A model generated the notes under the pieces. It had not been told where the DNA came from. It made no database searches and saw only the letters and a list, made by a program, of their open reading frames with translations. The position numbers were made by a program, and so were the translations under genes. This document shows, in pieces, positions 27,536-37,191 of a DNA stretch of 64,000 nt; positions within the stretch are counted from its first letter, which is position 1; each line of letters begins with the position of its first letter. Source of the DNA: Ferrimicrobium sp. (GTDB taxonomy: Bacteria; Actinomycetota; Acidimicrobiia; Acidimicrobiales; Acidimicrobiaceae); the NCBI GenBank assembly GCA_022690815.1, contig JALCZJ010000011.1, positions 17,584-81,583 on the forward strand. The letters run 5' to 3'.

Positions 27536-28903
27536 CTATGTCGCCGGGAGAGTCGCACACCCCTCGATGAACGGAACCACCCCTGCGGTGACGACATGTG
27601 AGAAGTGCAGCTCATAGAGGGATGGTGTCGTCGATGTAAACCCGATTGGTCCAACCGATGGCCTCAGGATATTGGTCGAGGTCGATCGCTGTCGATGACC
27701 GCCAGCCAAACTACCACCGATGACAGAGAGGAGACTCGCCCGGCTCGAGACCACATCAGGATTATTTGTTGGGGGATTCGCAATACAGCTAAGCCACCAA
27801 CGCGCAGCATGGAAGAAGACGGGAGTGATCTCATAGAATGGCGTCGCTGGATTCGACGTCTGGATCGAACCAAGTCCGTCGATCGCAATGCGCGCCGCGA
27901 CTTTGATTGCAACCGCACCGGTGCTGGTCGCGGTCGCTATCGAGGTGAGATCGATCGTCAATGGCGAATTCGCGGGGATCGTCACCCGCTCCACCACATG
28001 CATGGTTCCCATATCAGCGACATCACTCGTTCCATCGAAGCCAGCTAACGAGATCGTCACCGGGTCAGCAACCGCTGAGGTATTCACCAGATGGAGCGCG
28101 AGTGCCTTTAAGCCAGTAACCGGTATGTAGGGTAAATAGAGTTGAGTCGACGGTGCGGCATCCCCGAGCACCTCCTGCGTGTTTGGCGCAGCGGTACTCG
28201 CCACGGCAACGACGCTTCCAGACCGAGCGGTGACCGTCGCCGCGATGTCGGCGGCGTTCGGGGCGAAGCGCTCGACGTTGAGCGTCATAACCTTCCCCGG
28301 TTTGACGATCAGTCCCTCGACAGAGGGCACCGCGATGACGCCTTGAGACGAGTAGTAGCTGAAATCAACGACCGCCTCAACCTTAAATGGATTGTAGACC
28401 GAGATCGCCGACTGTGTCCCGGTACGCGTCGACAGACCCTCAAAAGTCCAATTCGTGCTAGGAGACGAACTGCACGGACGGATCTGGGGAACGGCTGACG
28501 GCGTCGTCCGCGTCTCGACAAAGGCCACAACCCCACCGGAAGAGACGATCACCCTTCCATGGCCTGGCGTGAGCAGCAGTCGCAATGAAGAGTGTGCCAA
28601 CATGATGCCATGCTCGAGGTGTTTACCGACCTCGGAGCTGATGAGAATGTGTCGTTCAAAGCGTGTCGGGTTTTCGAGAACTACGCCGTCCGTCGTGATG
28701 GCGCCGATCGATGGCGGTATCGTACAGTACCAGCTCACAGACGTCGCCTCTGGCACTGCCGTCGGAACCGCCAGGCTTCCGACTCCAAAGGGCACATTTG
28801 CGACGGCAAAACTCGCCCGGCGCTTCGCAAACGAGGTGGTCAAGCCGACGGCCGCCAGCAGGATCACCAACATGAGGACCAAGATAGTTTTTGGCGTCTT
28901 CAT
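27536..28903 (-). CDS. exported DUF5719-like protein
   Basis: A 455-residue protein with an N-terminal signal or anchor segment (ILVLMLVILLAAVGLTTSF), followed by beta-rich sequence with repeated short strands (SAISVYNPFKVEAVVDFSYYS, ALALHLVNTSAVADPVTISL). The layout fits DUF5719, an actinobacterial envelope family whose gene follows a giant GT2 membrane protein. Here it is 6 bases after such a gene. It probably works with that protein on the outer face of the membrane; the biochemical role is not known. Confidence 0.7.
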   Translation of the reverse strand: MKTPKTILVLMLVILLAAVGLTTSFAKRRASFAVANVPFGVGSLAVPTAVPEATSVSWYCTIPPSIGAITTDGVVLENPTRFERHILISSEVGKHLEHGIMLAHSSLRLLLTPGHGRVIVSSGGVVAFVETRTTPSAVPQIRPCSSSPSTNWTFEGLSTRTGTQSAISVYNPFKVEAVVDFSYYSSQGVIAVPSVEGLIVKPGKVMTLNVERFAPNAADIAATVTARSGSVVAVASTAAPNTQEVLGDAAPSTQLYLPYIPVTGLKALALHLVNTSAVADPVTISLAGFDGTSDVADMGTMHVVERVTIPANSPLTIDLTSIATATSTGAVAIKVAARIAIDGLGSIQTSNPATPFYEITPVFFHAARWWLSCIANPPTNNPDVVSSRASLLSVIGGSLAGGHRQRSTSTNILRPSVGPIGFTSTTPSLYELHFSHVVTAGVVPFIEGCATLPAT

Positions 28904-28908
28904 GGGCG

Positions 28909-31791
28909 CTAGCTTCCCACCGTCGCGTCCACCGGTGCACCAGTCGGCGCAGGCGAAGGACGTCGTTTTGGTGCTTTAGAACCCACACGAAGCCACGAAC
29001 GTCGTCCAAAGAGACCCAGCAACACCCCAAGGATCGCACCCATCTGGATCACGAGGCCCAGCGTCAGCCAAGGACTTGAGGAGACAGGAGCCACCGTAGG
29101 CTCTGAAAGACGTGCAGTCAGTCGATAGACAGAAATGCCGCCTTGGGAAAATAGTTGCGACATGTCAAGTTGGCGACCAAAGGCGGTCATGAAGGCGTCC
29201 GCCGCTACGGTGCCGGGTGCGCCCACGACAACGACCTCCCTGACGTCATCGGCGACAAGATCATCACCAAGACGCACCGTCCTACCGGCAAGTGCCAAGC
29301 TCACGAGGTGATCGAGTACGGCTTGGCCGTGGGTGACCGGGGGCGCACCCGCCGTGACGATCGTCGGCGCGACCCCTTTCGTCAATCCCACGTAGACGCC
29401 ATTGGTAAGTTTTTCGCCCGTAACGATCCTTGGTCCAGTACCCAATTCGACCCAAAGCACCGACCCAGGATTTCGTACCAGTCCCTCCACTAAGGGCAGC
29501 GTGCTTCGCGTGGTGCGCCCCGAGCTCGGCTGTCCACGCAAGGCCCCCAAGGCCGAGCCAAGGACGGTGACGACAAGGGCGAGGGCTACGACCCCGGCCA
29601 TCACGTGACGGAAACCAAGTCCGGAGGATCGGAGCCGCCCGAGCATGCGATGGATCGCTCCAGGAGTAGCAATGGAGGCGACGAGTGCCGCCATGATCAG
29701 CGGATAGGCCGGTGCAACCGGGGAGCCACCAAAGAGGCCTCTTCCAGCAAACACGGCAACGATCAGGTATCCGACCACGCCGATGGTCGCAACAAGAAGT
29801 GAAGTGTCTCGTCCTTGACCAAATCCGAAGACAGCCACCATCAGCGCGAGCACCATGGCTCCGAGGAGCCAGCTCGACAGCCCTGCAACGACAGACGCAC
29901 CAAAAATCGTGCCCACAGTAGAGCTTGCGGAGGTCACAAACCCCGTGAAGAGATATTCCGTGCCCGGATGCACCCACACGAGTGCGACGATCCATGGCAG
30001 GTTGACGAGGAACCCGATACCCAGAGAGTAGCCAAGGACGACGACCAGCCTCCGTGCACGATCGAAGCCAGACGCCACGGCATAGGCAATTATCTGCACC
30101 AACGTCGCAACCAGCCAGACGACCGCCAGCTGGGGAGCGAGGGCGATCGTAAGCCCAAACACCGCCGCAACCCGAAGGTTCGACCTTCGCATCACACGAC
30201 GCGACCTTCGTTGGGCGGCGATCGCATCCATGGAGGCGCCGAGCAGCAGTGGGGCCAGGGCATAGGCAAAGATCACATAAATCGAACCTCGAACCAACGC
30301 AATAGCGATGACCGGTGAGAGTGCATAGAGTACACCCGCAGCCCGTGCATAGCCATCAGGTAACCGGCGACGTGCCACCCGATAGGCACCCCTCGGCCCT
30401 AGAATCATCGCGCCAATGAGCAACAGCCAGACCCCAAAGGCCGTGTGCCCAAGAAACACAAAACCAATCAGGCCAAAGAGAAGATCCGACGTCGGCAGAA
30501 CGGCAACGCCGAGGAGATGGCTCGCCCCATGACCCGAGAAGTAGTCTCCGAGGAGACGCAGTGGCGACGAGTAGAGCGTAAAGGAACCGAACAATGGCGT
30601 CGCCTCGAATAGCGTGGAACGCGCCAGAATAATGCTCAACGCAATAGCCACCCACAGCGCCCAACGCCCAAGAGAGCTAGGACGATCATCACTTACGGGT
30701 TGTTCCGAATCACCACCAGCCCCAGGCGTTACCACATCGGGGTGTGTCCTTGCGTGAGAGACAAATCTACGCAACGTCAGCCACGAACCAGAGAAGACGA
30801 GCAGACTGGGGTCGAGCCCTTGCTCGGTGATCGCTTCGCGTGCGTGACGTAGCTCATTGCGCTGACCCAGCACGCCAAAAGCACTCAGGCAGCCCCACGC
30901 CACCCGCGGGCGAGCCGTGACCAGGAAGAACAACGCTTCAAGCAATCGTTCGATCAAGAAGGCTGACATCGCGAGGACCCGAATTGGCCCTTGTTCGAGC
31001 TTGGCGATGCTTCGAGCCTGATGGTAGCGCTTGAGCCTGGTTCGCTCGGCATGCGAGAGTGCAACACGCTCGTCGACAACGACCCCACGCTCGAGCGCAC
31101 GCAGTCTTGGCGATCGCCTACCCGACGTCGAAACCGCCCGATGTCGGACCTTGGCATGTGGCGCTGTGGAGATCCGCGCACCCGCCATACGGACGCGACA
31201 CGAGAGGTCGACCTCTTGGTAGACACCCCCAAAGTCGGCGTCAAAGCCCCCCACCGTGGCGAAAAGATCAGCTCGAATCAGCATGACACAGCTGGCGGCG
31301 ACCGCCACGTCGTTGATCTCGTCGTATTGACCCTGATCGAGATCGCCAACCTCCACCCGTGGCGTGGTCCCCATCAGAAAATCCAAATCGCTCCCCAGCT
31401 CGAGAATCTGGCGAGGAGAATCAAAACTGACCACTTTCGGGGTGACCAGGCCAGCATTGGTGGCATAGGCCACCTCCATCATCGCAGCTAGTGCATTCGG
31501 CGCCAGCGCGACATCGTCGTGACACAGGAGCAAAAACGCAGCGTCAGCGACCTGCTCAACACCGGCGTTCGCTGCCGCAGCGTAACCCGGATTGCCAGGC
31601 AAATCGAGGACGCGGGCGCTAGGGAGCAGTCGGTTCGTCAGCAGGCGTACCTGTTCAGACTGATCAACATTGACCACGACGACATCGAGGTCCGGATAGC
31701 TCAGCGAGGCGATACTCGCTAGGCAATCCTCGAAGTAGCCGCCAGGATCGTGCGCGACGACAACCACTGCCACGTTAGGAGGTGCTTGCAT
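28909..31791 (-). CDS. giant membrane glycosyltransferase (GT2 domain plus multi-span membrane domain)
   Basis: A 960-residue protein. Residues 1-270 are a GT-A family 2 domain with VVVVAHDPGGYFEDCL, the acidic LLLCHDDVALAP and the GGFDADFGGVYQEVDLSCRV segment. From about 370 to 830 there are ten or more membrane segments, followed by an extracytoplasmic region with a last membrane helix (LTLGLVIQMGAILGVLLGLFG) and a basic tail. Such proteins occur next to DUF5719 genes in Actinobacteria and are thought to add sugars to an envelope glycan. It is the penultimate gene of the six-gene operon. Confidence 0.87.
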   Translation of the reverse strand: MQAPPNVAVVVVAHDPGGYFEDCLASIASLSYPDLDVVVVNVDQSEQVRLLTNRLLPSARVLDLPGNPGYAAAANAGVEQVADAAFLLLCHDDVALAPNALAAMMEVAYATNAGLVTPKVVSFDSPRQILELGSDLDFLMGTTPRVEVGDLDQGQYDEINDVAVAASCVMLIRADLFATVGGFDADFGGVYQEVDLSCRVRMAGARISTAPHAKVRHRAVSTSGRRSPRLRALERGVVVDERVALSHAERTRLKRYHQARSIAKLEQGPIRVLAMSAFLIERLLEALFFLVTARPRVAWGCLSAFGVLGQRNELRHAREAITEQGLDPSLLVFSGSWLTLRRFVSHARTHPDVVTPGAGGDSEQPVSDDRPSSLGRWALWVAIALSIILARSTLFEATPLFGSFTLYSSPLRLLGDYFSGHGASHLLGVAVLPTSDLLFGLIGFVFLGHTAFGVWLLLIGAMILGPRGAYRVARRRLPDGYARAAGVLYALSPVIAIALVRGSIYVIFAYALAPLLLGASMDAIAAQRRSRRVMRRSNLRVAAVFGLTIALAPQLAVVWLVATLVQIIAYAVASGFDRARRLVVVLGYSLGIGFLVNLPWIVALVWVHPGTEYLFTGFVTSASSTVGTIFGASVVAGLSSWLLGAMVLALMVAVFGFGQGRDTSLLVATIGVVGYLIVAVFAGRGLFGGSPVAPAYPLIMAALVASIATPGAIHRMLGRLRSSGLGFRHVMAGVVALALVVTVLGSALGALRGQPSSGRTTRSTLPLVEGLVRNPGSVLWVELGTGPRIVTGEKLTNGVYVGLTKGVAPTIVTAGAPPVTHGQAVLDHLVSLALAGRTVRLGDDLVADDVREVVVVGAPGTVAADAFMTAFGRQLDMSQLFSQGGISVYRLTARLSEPTVAPVSSSPWLTLGLVIQMGAILGVLLGLFGRRSWLRVGSKAPKRRPSPAPTGAPVDATVGS

Positions 31792-31844
31792 CAGAAGCTA
31801 CACGCTAGTCGCCGGTTTCGCGCTAGCGATCAGTTACGTCTCTC

Positions 31845-32729
31845 CTAAAGGAGTTGGGCGACCAGGGACTCGACGGTTGAGCGCAACGACAGCTCTGGCG
31901 TGAACCCCGTGCTCAGGTGCAACTTGGTGGGATCTCCAACCACCAACTCCACGTCGTCTGGCCGCAAGAGTTGCGGATCCACTTCAAGAACCACCTCCCA
32001 ACCGACGACACTAGCCGCCAGCTCGGCGATGTCGCGAACGCTCACCGCCTGCCCTTTGCAGACATTGTAAACCTCGCCAGCGATGCCCGTCAGCGCGAGC
32101 CCGCGATAGGCACGTACAACATCGCGCACGTCCAAGAAGTCGCGCCGGGCCCCAACGTTACCCACTTTGAGGATCCTCTGCCTGCTAGCTTTGGCCGCCA
32201 GTATCCGAGTTACGAGCGCTGGAATGAGAAAGTCGCTCGATTGCTTAGGCCCCGTATGGTTGAACGGACGAGCGATGACAACCGGCATCCTGTGGCCCCA
32301 GCTGCCCTGCAAAGCGACCAGCTCCGCTGCAGCCTTGGAGGCGGCATACGGAGAGACCGGTCGGAGCGGCTGCGTCTCACGAATCGGAAGGTTGCCAACC
32401 GGCACCCGCCCGTAGACCTCGGATGAAGAGACATGGATCAATCGGGGTGGTCCCGCTTTACGTGCCAAAACAGCCACGAGGTTCGCCGTGCTCAGCACGT
32501 TGTTGCGATAATAGAGCTCCGGATCAGACCACGACTGACCGACGTGAGACAGGGCCGCCAAGTGGTAGCAGACATCGAATTCGACATCGGCAAGCGACCC
32601 AGCAAGTTCTGTCTGGTCACAGAGATCCACCCCGTCGGGAACTTCAATAACCTCATCCCCACTATCGAGCAGATGTTGACAGAGCCAACCCCCAACAAAA
32701 CCACGACTACCTGTCACGAGCGCCCGCAT
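31845..32729 (-). CDS. NAD-dependent sugar-nucleotide epimerase/reductase (GMD/RMD-like)
   Basis: A 294-residue short-chain dehydrogenase of the extended type. It has the Rossmann GxxGxxG (VTGSRGFVGGWL), HVSSSEVYG, the active-site YxxxK (YAASK), and RPFNHTGPKQ, the last resembling GDP-4-dehydro-6-deoxy-mannose reductase (RMD) and GDP-mannose 4,6-dehydratase. A GDP-deoxyhexose product fits the ManC-like gene 7 kb away. The exact reaction cannot be set from sequence alone. It lies 6 bases after a glycosyltransferase gene in the same operon. Confidence 0.8.
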   Translation of the reverse strand: MRALVTGSRGFVGGWLCQHLLDSGDEVIEVPDGVDLCDQTELAGSLADVEFDVCYHLAALSHVGQSWSDPELYYRNNVLSTANLVAVLARKAGPPRLIHVSSSEVYGRVPVGNLPIRETQPLRPVSPYAASKAAAELVALQGSWGHRMPVVIARPFNHTGPKQSSDFLIPALVTRILAAKASRQRILKVGNVGARRDFLDVRDVVRAYRGLALTGIAGEVYNVCKGQAVSVRDIAELAASVVGWEVVLEVDPQLLRPDDVELVVGDPTKLHLSTGFTPELSLRSTVESLVAQLL

Positions 32730-32735
32730 CCGCCG

Positions 32736-33833
32736 CTAACCCTCGAGCAGCTGGCGATACAGTCCGGTCGTCTCGCGGGCCGCGCGCTCCCAGGTAAAGC
32801 TCCGTGCCCACCCCACCTGGCGCTCGATCTCATCCGGAGTGCGGGCCGTCATGGCTGCCGTCTCAATGCCCGAGGCGATCGAATCGATATCGTCGGGATC
32901 GGCAAGCCACGCATACTCGCCGGCAACCTCGGCCATCGCCGAACGATTGCTCGTCACTACGTTCAGCCCGGATGCAAGGGCTTCAAGGACTGGCAGGCCA
33001 AACCCCTCGGCGTTGGAGACATAGATCATTGCTCGTGCTCGCCGCAGGGCATGGCGGAGATCCTTCTCATCCAAATAGCCTTCGACCGTGACGCAGCCAC
33101 GATTGCGCATCGCTGCCAAGGCTTCGTCAAAGTCCGACGTTTTCCAGCCGCGCTTGCCAATGATGCGCAGTCGCCAATCCGGGTGTCGATCAGCCACGAT
33201 GTCAAAGGCTCCCAGCACCTTGGCAAGGTTCTTCCTTGGCTCAATCGTGCCCAACGAGCACAGCTCAACCGCGTCGTCCTCGTCACCTCCATGCTCCGGC
33301 ACCAGCAGTGGATCGACCCCATGGTAGATGACGTGAATCGGTGGTGTCGTAGCAAAGTGATGGGTGAGTCGCTCTGCCGTCGCCTGCGAAGGGACAATCA
33401 GTGCGTCAGAACGCTTGATGGCGAGCCGAATGGCCCGCTGAAAGTAACGCACCTTTGCGGGCTCGTGCCACTCTGGATTGTCAAAGAACGTCAGGTCATG
33501 GATGGTAGCGATAACCTTGAGGCGATTGCGAGAGGAAGGAACCTGATAGTGCAGGCCATGGAAGACACGAGCCCCTCCTTTGATCGCAATGGTACCGAGA
33601 CTGCGCTCCTGATAGAGCAGGCGAAGTGGCCGGCTGTTAGGGGCGGCGATCAGATTCTCGTAGTTTCCTCGAGGTGGCAGTGCAAACAACCGAAGCGATG
33701 CTCGAGTCGTCAACAAGGAGATGGGTGGCCGATCATCGAGATGGTAGATGGCAGAGACCAGCTCCTTTGCATACCGCCCGACCCCGGTTGGGTCGCTGGG
33801 TATTGATGTCGCATCGATAGCTACAGGGTTCAC
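32736..33833 (-). CDS. glycosyltransferase family 4
   Basis: A GT-B glycosyltransferase of 365 residues with the family-4 features GTIEPRKNL in the middle and the donor-site EX7E-type SNAEGFGLPVLEALASG. The first residues VNPVAIDATSIPSDPTGVGRYAKEL match the usual start of this class. I place the start at the GTG at 33833 because it overlaps the previous stop as GTGA and follows GGGAGGAG; an ATG at 33851 is the alternative. Confidence 0.9.
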   Translation of the reverse strand: MNPVAIDATSIPSDPTGVGRYAKELVSAIYHLDDRPPISLLTTRASLRLFALPPRGNYENLIAAPNSRPLRLLYQERSLGTIAIKGGARVFHGLHYQVPSSRNRLKVIATIHDLTFFDNPEWHEPAKVRYFQRAIRLAIKRSDALIVPSQATAERLTHHFATTPPIHVIYHGVDPLLVPEHGGDEDDAVELCSLGTIEPRKNLAKVLGAFDIVADRHPDWRLRIIGKRGWKTSDFDEALAAMRNRGCVTVEGYLDEKDLRHALRRARAMIYVSNAEGFGLPVLEALASGLNVVTSNRSAMAEVAGEYAWLADPDDIDSIASGIETAAMTARTPDEIERQVGWARSFTWERAARETTGLYRQLLEG

Positions 33834-34906
33834 TCCGCCAGCTCCTCCCATAGTTGAACATGTTGTCGAGCAGCCTCAACCCAGGATAGCCCGTCCACGG
33901 CCAGTAACCCATGGGTCACGAGCCTCGATCGCAAGGGCTCGTCCTCGTTGATCTGATCGATCGCCTCAGCAATCGCGTCAACATCGGTCGGCTCCACGCC
34001 GAGCCCACCATAACGCGCAGCCGGGATGTTGGCGGAGGTGATGACCGGCACTGCTGACGCGAGAGCCTCGATCACCGGCAGGCCAAAACCCTCCTGAAGC
34101 GGTACATAGATCAGGGCTTGCGCGCGCGCCAAGAGTCCGGTCACCACGCCGGGACTGACTCGACCGGCGACGACAACGCCTCGGGGCAGGACTAGCTCGC
34201 TACCCCATCCCTTTGGGCCTACGATGACCAAGGGGGCTGGGTCGAAGGCCCGTGCACGGTACTGCTGATACGCCACGAGAATGCGGGGGAGATTTTTCCG
34301 TGGCTCAATCGTTCCAAGCACCATGAGATAGCGCCCATCGATAGCAAGCCGATCAAGGAGTGCTGTGGTGGCCTCAGGATCCGCTGGAGTGAGATGGTCG
34401 ATGCCCGGGGGTATAACGACGATGCGGTGCCGATCGATGCCCGCCCCAACGAGTAGTTCAACCGTCTCGGTGGCCAACGTCACCACTCGGGCCTCGCTTT
34501 GTTGCACTTGATCGAATCTTCGTTCGTGCCAATCACGAGCTCGCGCAGGGAAGGTCTCCCTAGCCGTGCGAAAGAGCAGGTCATAAATCGCCACCGCAGT
34601 GGGGGTGGACCTCGACATGCGAGGTCCACCGAGAGAGAACGCATGATAGAATCCCCAATCCCCCTGCGGCAATCGATGCGTGCGATCCCACAATCGTTGC
34701 TGAATCCGGTGATCGAAGGGCATCTGACGGTGGCCTCCACGCCAAACCTTAGGGACCACACGTTCCTTGCTTCGCGACGTCAAGAGGGTGAGTCGATCAT
34801 CGAAGCCGAGCTCCATGAGACCTTGCAGCACACCGCCGATATAGACGCCAATGCCACCGGAAACCGGACGTGTCAGCTGATCAACGAGCAAAAGTCCGGA
34901 CTTCAT
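33830..34906 (-). CDS. glycosyltransferase family 4
   Basis: A 358-residue GT-B enzyme with GTIEPRKNLPRIL, IVVIPPGIDH and YVPLQEGFGLPVIEALAS. The N-terminus LLLVDQLTRPVSGGIGVYIGGV holds the acceptor-side glycine loop. The start is the ATG at 34906, whose ATGA overlaps the stop of the upstream glycosyltransferase; the 18 codons before it in frame are not needed. Second of three GT4 genes in a row, each with a 4-base overlap. Confidence 0.9.
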   Translation of the reverse strand: MKSGLLLVDQLTRPVSGGIGVYIGGVLQGLMELGFDDRLTLLTSRSKERVVPKVWRGGHRQMPFDHRIQQRLWDRTHRLPQGDWGFYHAFSLGGPRMSRSTPTAVAIYDLLFRTARETFPARARDWHERRFDQVQQSEARVVTLATETVELLVGAGIDRHRIVVIPPGIDHLTPADPEATTALLDRLAIDGRYLMVLGTIEPRKNLPRILVAYQQYRARAFDPAPLVIVGPKGWGSELVLPRGVVVAGRVSPGVVTGLLARAQALIYVPLQEGFGLPVIEALASAVPVITSANIPAARYGGLGVEPTDVDAIAEAIDQINEDEPLRSRLVTHGLLAVDGLSWVEAARQHVQLWEELAE

Positions 34907-35991
34907 CGCCGAGTCACCTGAGCATAAAGCTTCGCCATCTCTTGACCATTGGTCTCCCATGAGTACTGGCTTGCTCGCTCATATCCCAACTCGATTAAGG
35001 ATGCACGTTTCGACGGAGAATCCATGACCTCGACCAACGCATCGGCAAGCTCATCGATCGCGCCGGGTGCAACCAGGACAGCAGCCGGACCCACTACTTC
35101 AGGAATGGCGCCTCCCAACGTCGTAACCACAGGCGTGCCAACACTCATCGCCTCCAAGGGAGGGAGCCCAAAGCCTTCATAGAGGCTTGGGTAGGCAAAC
35201 ACCAAAGCGTTGCGAAGAAGCCACGCCCTGTCGTCTTCGGACACGTATCCAGCCAAAATGACGCGATCCTTAAGCGAAGGTTCACGTAACTGCCCTAAGA
35301 GTTCATCGATACCCCAACCAGCCTGTCCAGTCAAGACCAGACGCAGATCCGGGTTGTTGGCACTGATCGAGGCGAAAGCCTTTACCAGGTAGGCGAGCCC
35401 CTTACGCGGTTCAAGCGTTGAGAGTGCCAAGACAAAGGGGCGACCGGCGAGTCTCGAGGATATAGCTGATGTCACCGACGTGCTCTCGGGAAGCGGCGTG
35501 ACGCCATGGGCAATCGCCACCACCATCGACGGGTCAGCACCGAAGTAGTCAAGAACCTGCGTGCGCACAAACGCAGACGGGGTGTGTACATAGGCTCCTG
35601 AATGAATGGCATGACGAACCAGGGTTGGGAAGGCAAGCACGTCCGAGCGACAGAATCGCGGCGAGAGCAGGGGTGTCAAATCGTGAACGGTCACGACTCG
35701 ACCAATCCCAGCGATCGGAGGGACGACGAAATTCGTTCCATGCACCACATCAAAGCCACGGAACAAGTAGCGAAGATCCGGACGATACCAGCGTTCCCAG
35801 GCTGCCATGAGCGGACGCGCTGGCAACACCCGGTCGAGATGGGAAACTCCGGGTGGAAGCAGTGCGCGTAACTGCTGGCGACCACGCATGGATATCATGA
35901 AGCCGCTAGCGTCGACGTGCTCCGTGACCGATGCCGCCATATGATAGGCAAACTCACCAATACCGCTACGGCGACCCACCACCGCAGTCAA
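34903..35991 (-). CDS. glycosyltransferase family 4, first gene of the operon
   Basis: A GT-B enzyme of about 362 residues with STLEPRKGLAYLV and FAYPSLYEGFGLPPLEAMS. Read from the TTG at 35991 it begins LTAVVGRRSGIGEF, which cuts the usual first strand. The frame continues upstream (IVRVAIELTAVV) to a stop at 36013-36015 but offers no ATG, GTG or TTG there, although a perfect GGAGGT lies just before that stretch. The true start may be an unusual codon. The gene is divergent from cofD over about 240 bases. Confidence 0.87.
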   Translation of the reverse strand: MTAVVGRRSGIGEFAYHMAASVTEHVDASGFMISMRGRQQLRALLPPGVSHLDRVLPARPLMAAWERWYRPDLRYLFRGFDVVHGTNFVVPPIAGIGRVVTVHDLTPLLSPRFCRSDVLAFPTLVRHAIHSGAYVHTPSAFVRTQVLDYFGADPSMVVAIAHGVTPLPESTSVTSAISSRLAGRPFVLALSTLEPRKGLAYLVKAFASISANNPDLRLVLTGQAGWGIDELLGQLREPSLKDRVILAGYVSEDDRAWLLRNALVFAYPSLYEGFGLPPLEAMSVGTPVVTTLGGAIPEVVGPAAVLVAPGAIDELADALVEVMDSPSKRASLIELGYERASQYSWETNGQEMAKLYAQVTRR

Positions 35992-36234
35992 TTCGATTGC
36001 AACTCGGACGATCTACCTCCAGCTCTCGGTCGGCTCGACTTCCAATGCGCTGCTGACGTTGGCCGTCATCGAGTGCGCAGACCCACGCTAGTAGCGAATC
36101 AACAAAGCCATTGCAACGTCTCTGGCGGAACCGGCTGATCTCACACGCTGAATCCAACGCTCGATAGACTGAAGCGATATCGCCCCGTTTGACGGCGTGG
36201 GGGCGCTTGTAGAAAAGATCAGGAGACCAACAGC

Positions 36235-37191
36235 GTGATAGCAGTACTGGCCGGTGGCGTCGGGGCCGCGAAATTTTTGCGAGGCTTGATCAACGCGCAA
36301 CTGGGTGAGGAGATTGTGGCGATCGTCAATACCGGGGATGACTGGTGGCGTTATGGCCTAAGGATCTGTCCCGACCTCGATACCGTCACCTATACGCTGG
36401 CTGACATGGTCAATCCAGCTACTGGCTGGGGCCTACGCGATGAGACCTTCGCCGCTCGCACAACGCTTGAACTCCTCGGTGACGATCCGTGGTTTACCCT
36501 AGGCGATCGAGACCTGGGACTCCATATGTTGCGCACCCAACTACTCCGCTCCGGAGCATCGTTGACCACCGTCACGCAACAGATCGTCGAACGTCTTGGG
36601 ATCGACGCCACTTTGTTACCGATGACCGATGATGAAGTAGCGACCAAGGTCACGGTCCAGCTTCCTACTGATGATACTGGAGCGGACGAGATCGTCGAGC
36701 TCGACTTCCAGGAGTACTTTGTGCGCTTTTCCCATCAACCACGAGTGTTGCGAGTGCGCTATGCAGGGATCGATAGGGCACAACCAACCCAGGCTGTGAT
36801 CCAAACCCTGGCTGACGCCCGGCTGATCATCATCGCACCGTCGAATCCGATCCTCTCCATCGGGCCGATCCTCGCCTTGCACGGCATCCAAGAACAGCTA
36901 TCCCAACGAGCTCATGCTGGCGATGTCATTGCCGTCTCCCCAATCATCGCCGGCGAGGCGGTCAAAGGACCTCTCGCCGACCTACTCGAGTCCCTCATGC
37001 ATCAGCACGACGCGCGAACCGTCGCGAACCTCTACCTCGGCGTCGCGAGTGAGCTCATCTTGGACACCGCCGACACCGATCTCGCCGAGTCGATCCGTGC
37101 GTTGGGACTCACCGTGCGCACCACCGATACACTGATGACCGACCTTGCCGCCGCCGTCGATCTCGCTACGTTCGTGACGGCGAGCCGATGA
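36235..37191 (+). CDS. cofD: 2-phospho-L-lactate (phosphoenolpyruvate) transferase of F420 synthesis
   Basis: CofD/FbiA joins the lactyl or enolpyruvyl phosphate moiety to the deazaflavin FO, making F420-0 or dehydro-F420-0. The 318-residue protein has the N-terminal nucleotide motif IAVLAGGVGAAKFLRGL, NTGDDWWRYGLRICPDLDT, and IIIAPSNPILSIGPIL, all family hallmarks. The start is GTG after AGGAG. The stop overlaps cofE as ATGA. Its presence means the organism makes F420. Confidence 0.94.
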   Translation: MIAVLAGGVGAAKFLRGLINAQLGEEIVAIVNTGDDWWRYGLRICPDLDTVTYTLADMVNPATGWGLRDETFAARTTLELLGDDPWFTLGDRDLGLHMLRTQLLRSGASLTTVTQQIVERLGIDATLLPMTDDEVATKVTVQLPTDDTGADEIVELDFQEYFVRFSHQPRVLRVRYAGIDRAQPTQAVIQTLADARLIIIAPSNPILSIGPILALHGIQEQLSQRAHAGDVIAVSPIIAGEAVKGPLADLLESLMHQHDARTVANLYLGVASELILDTADTDLAESIRALGLTVRTTDTLMTDLAAAVDLATFVTASR

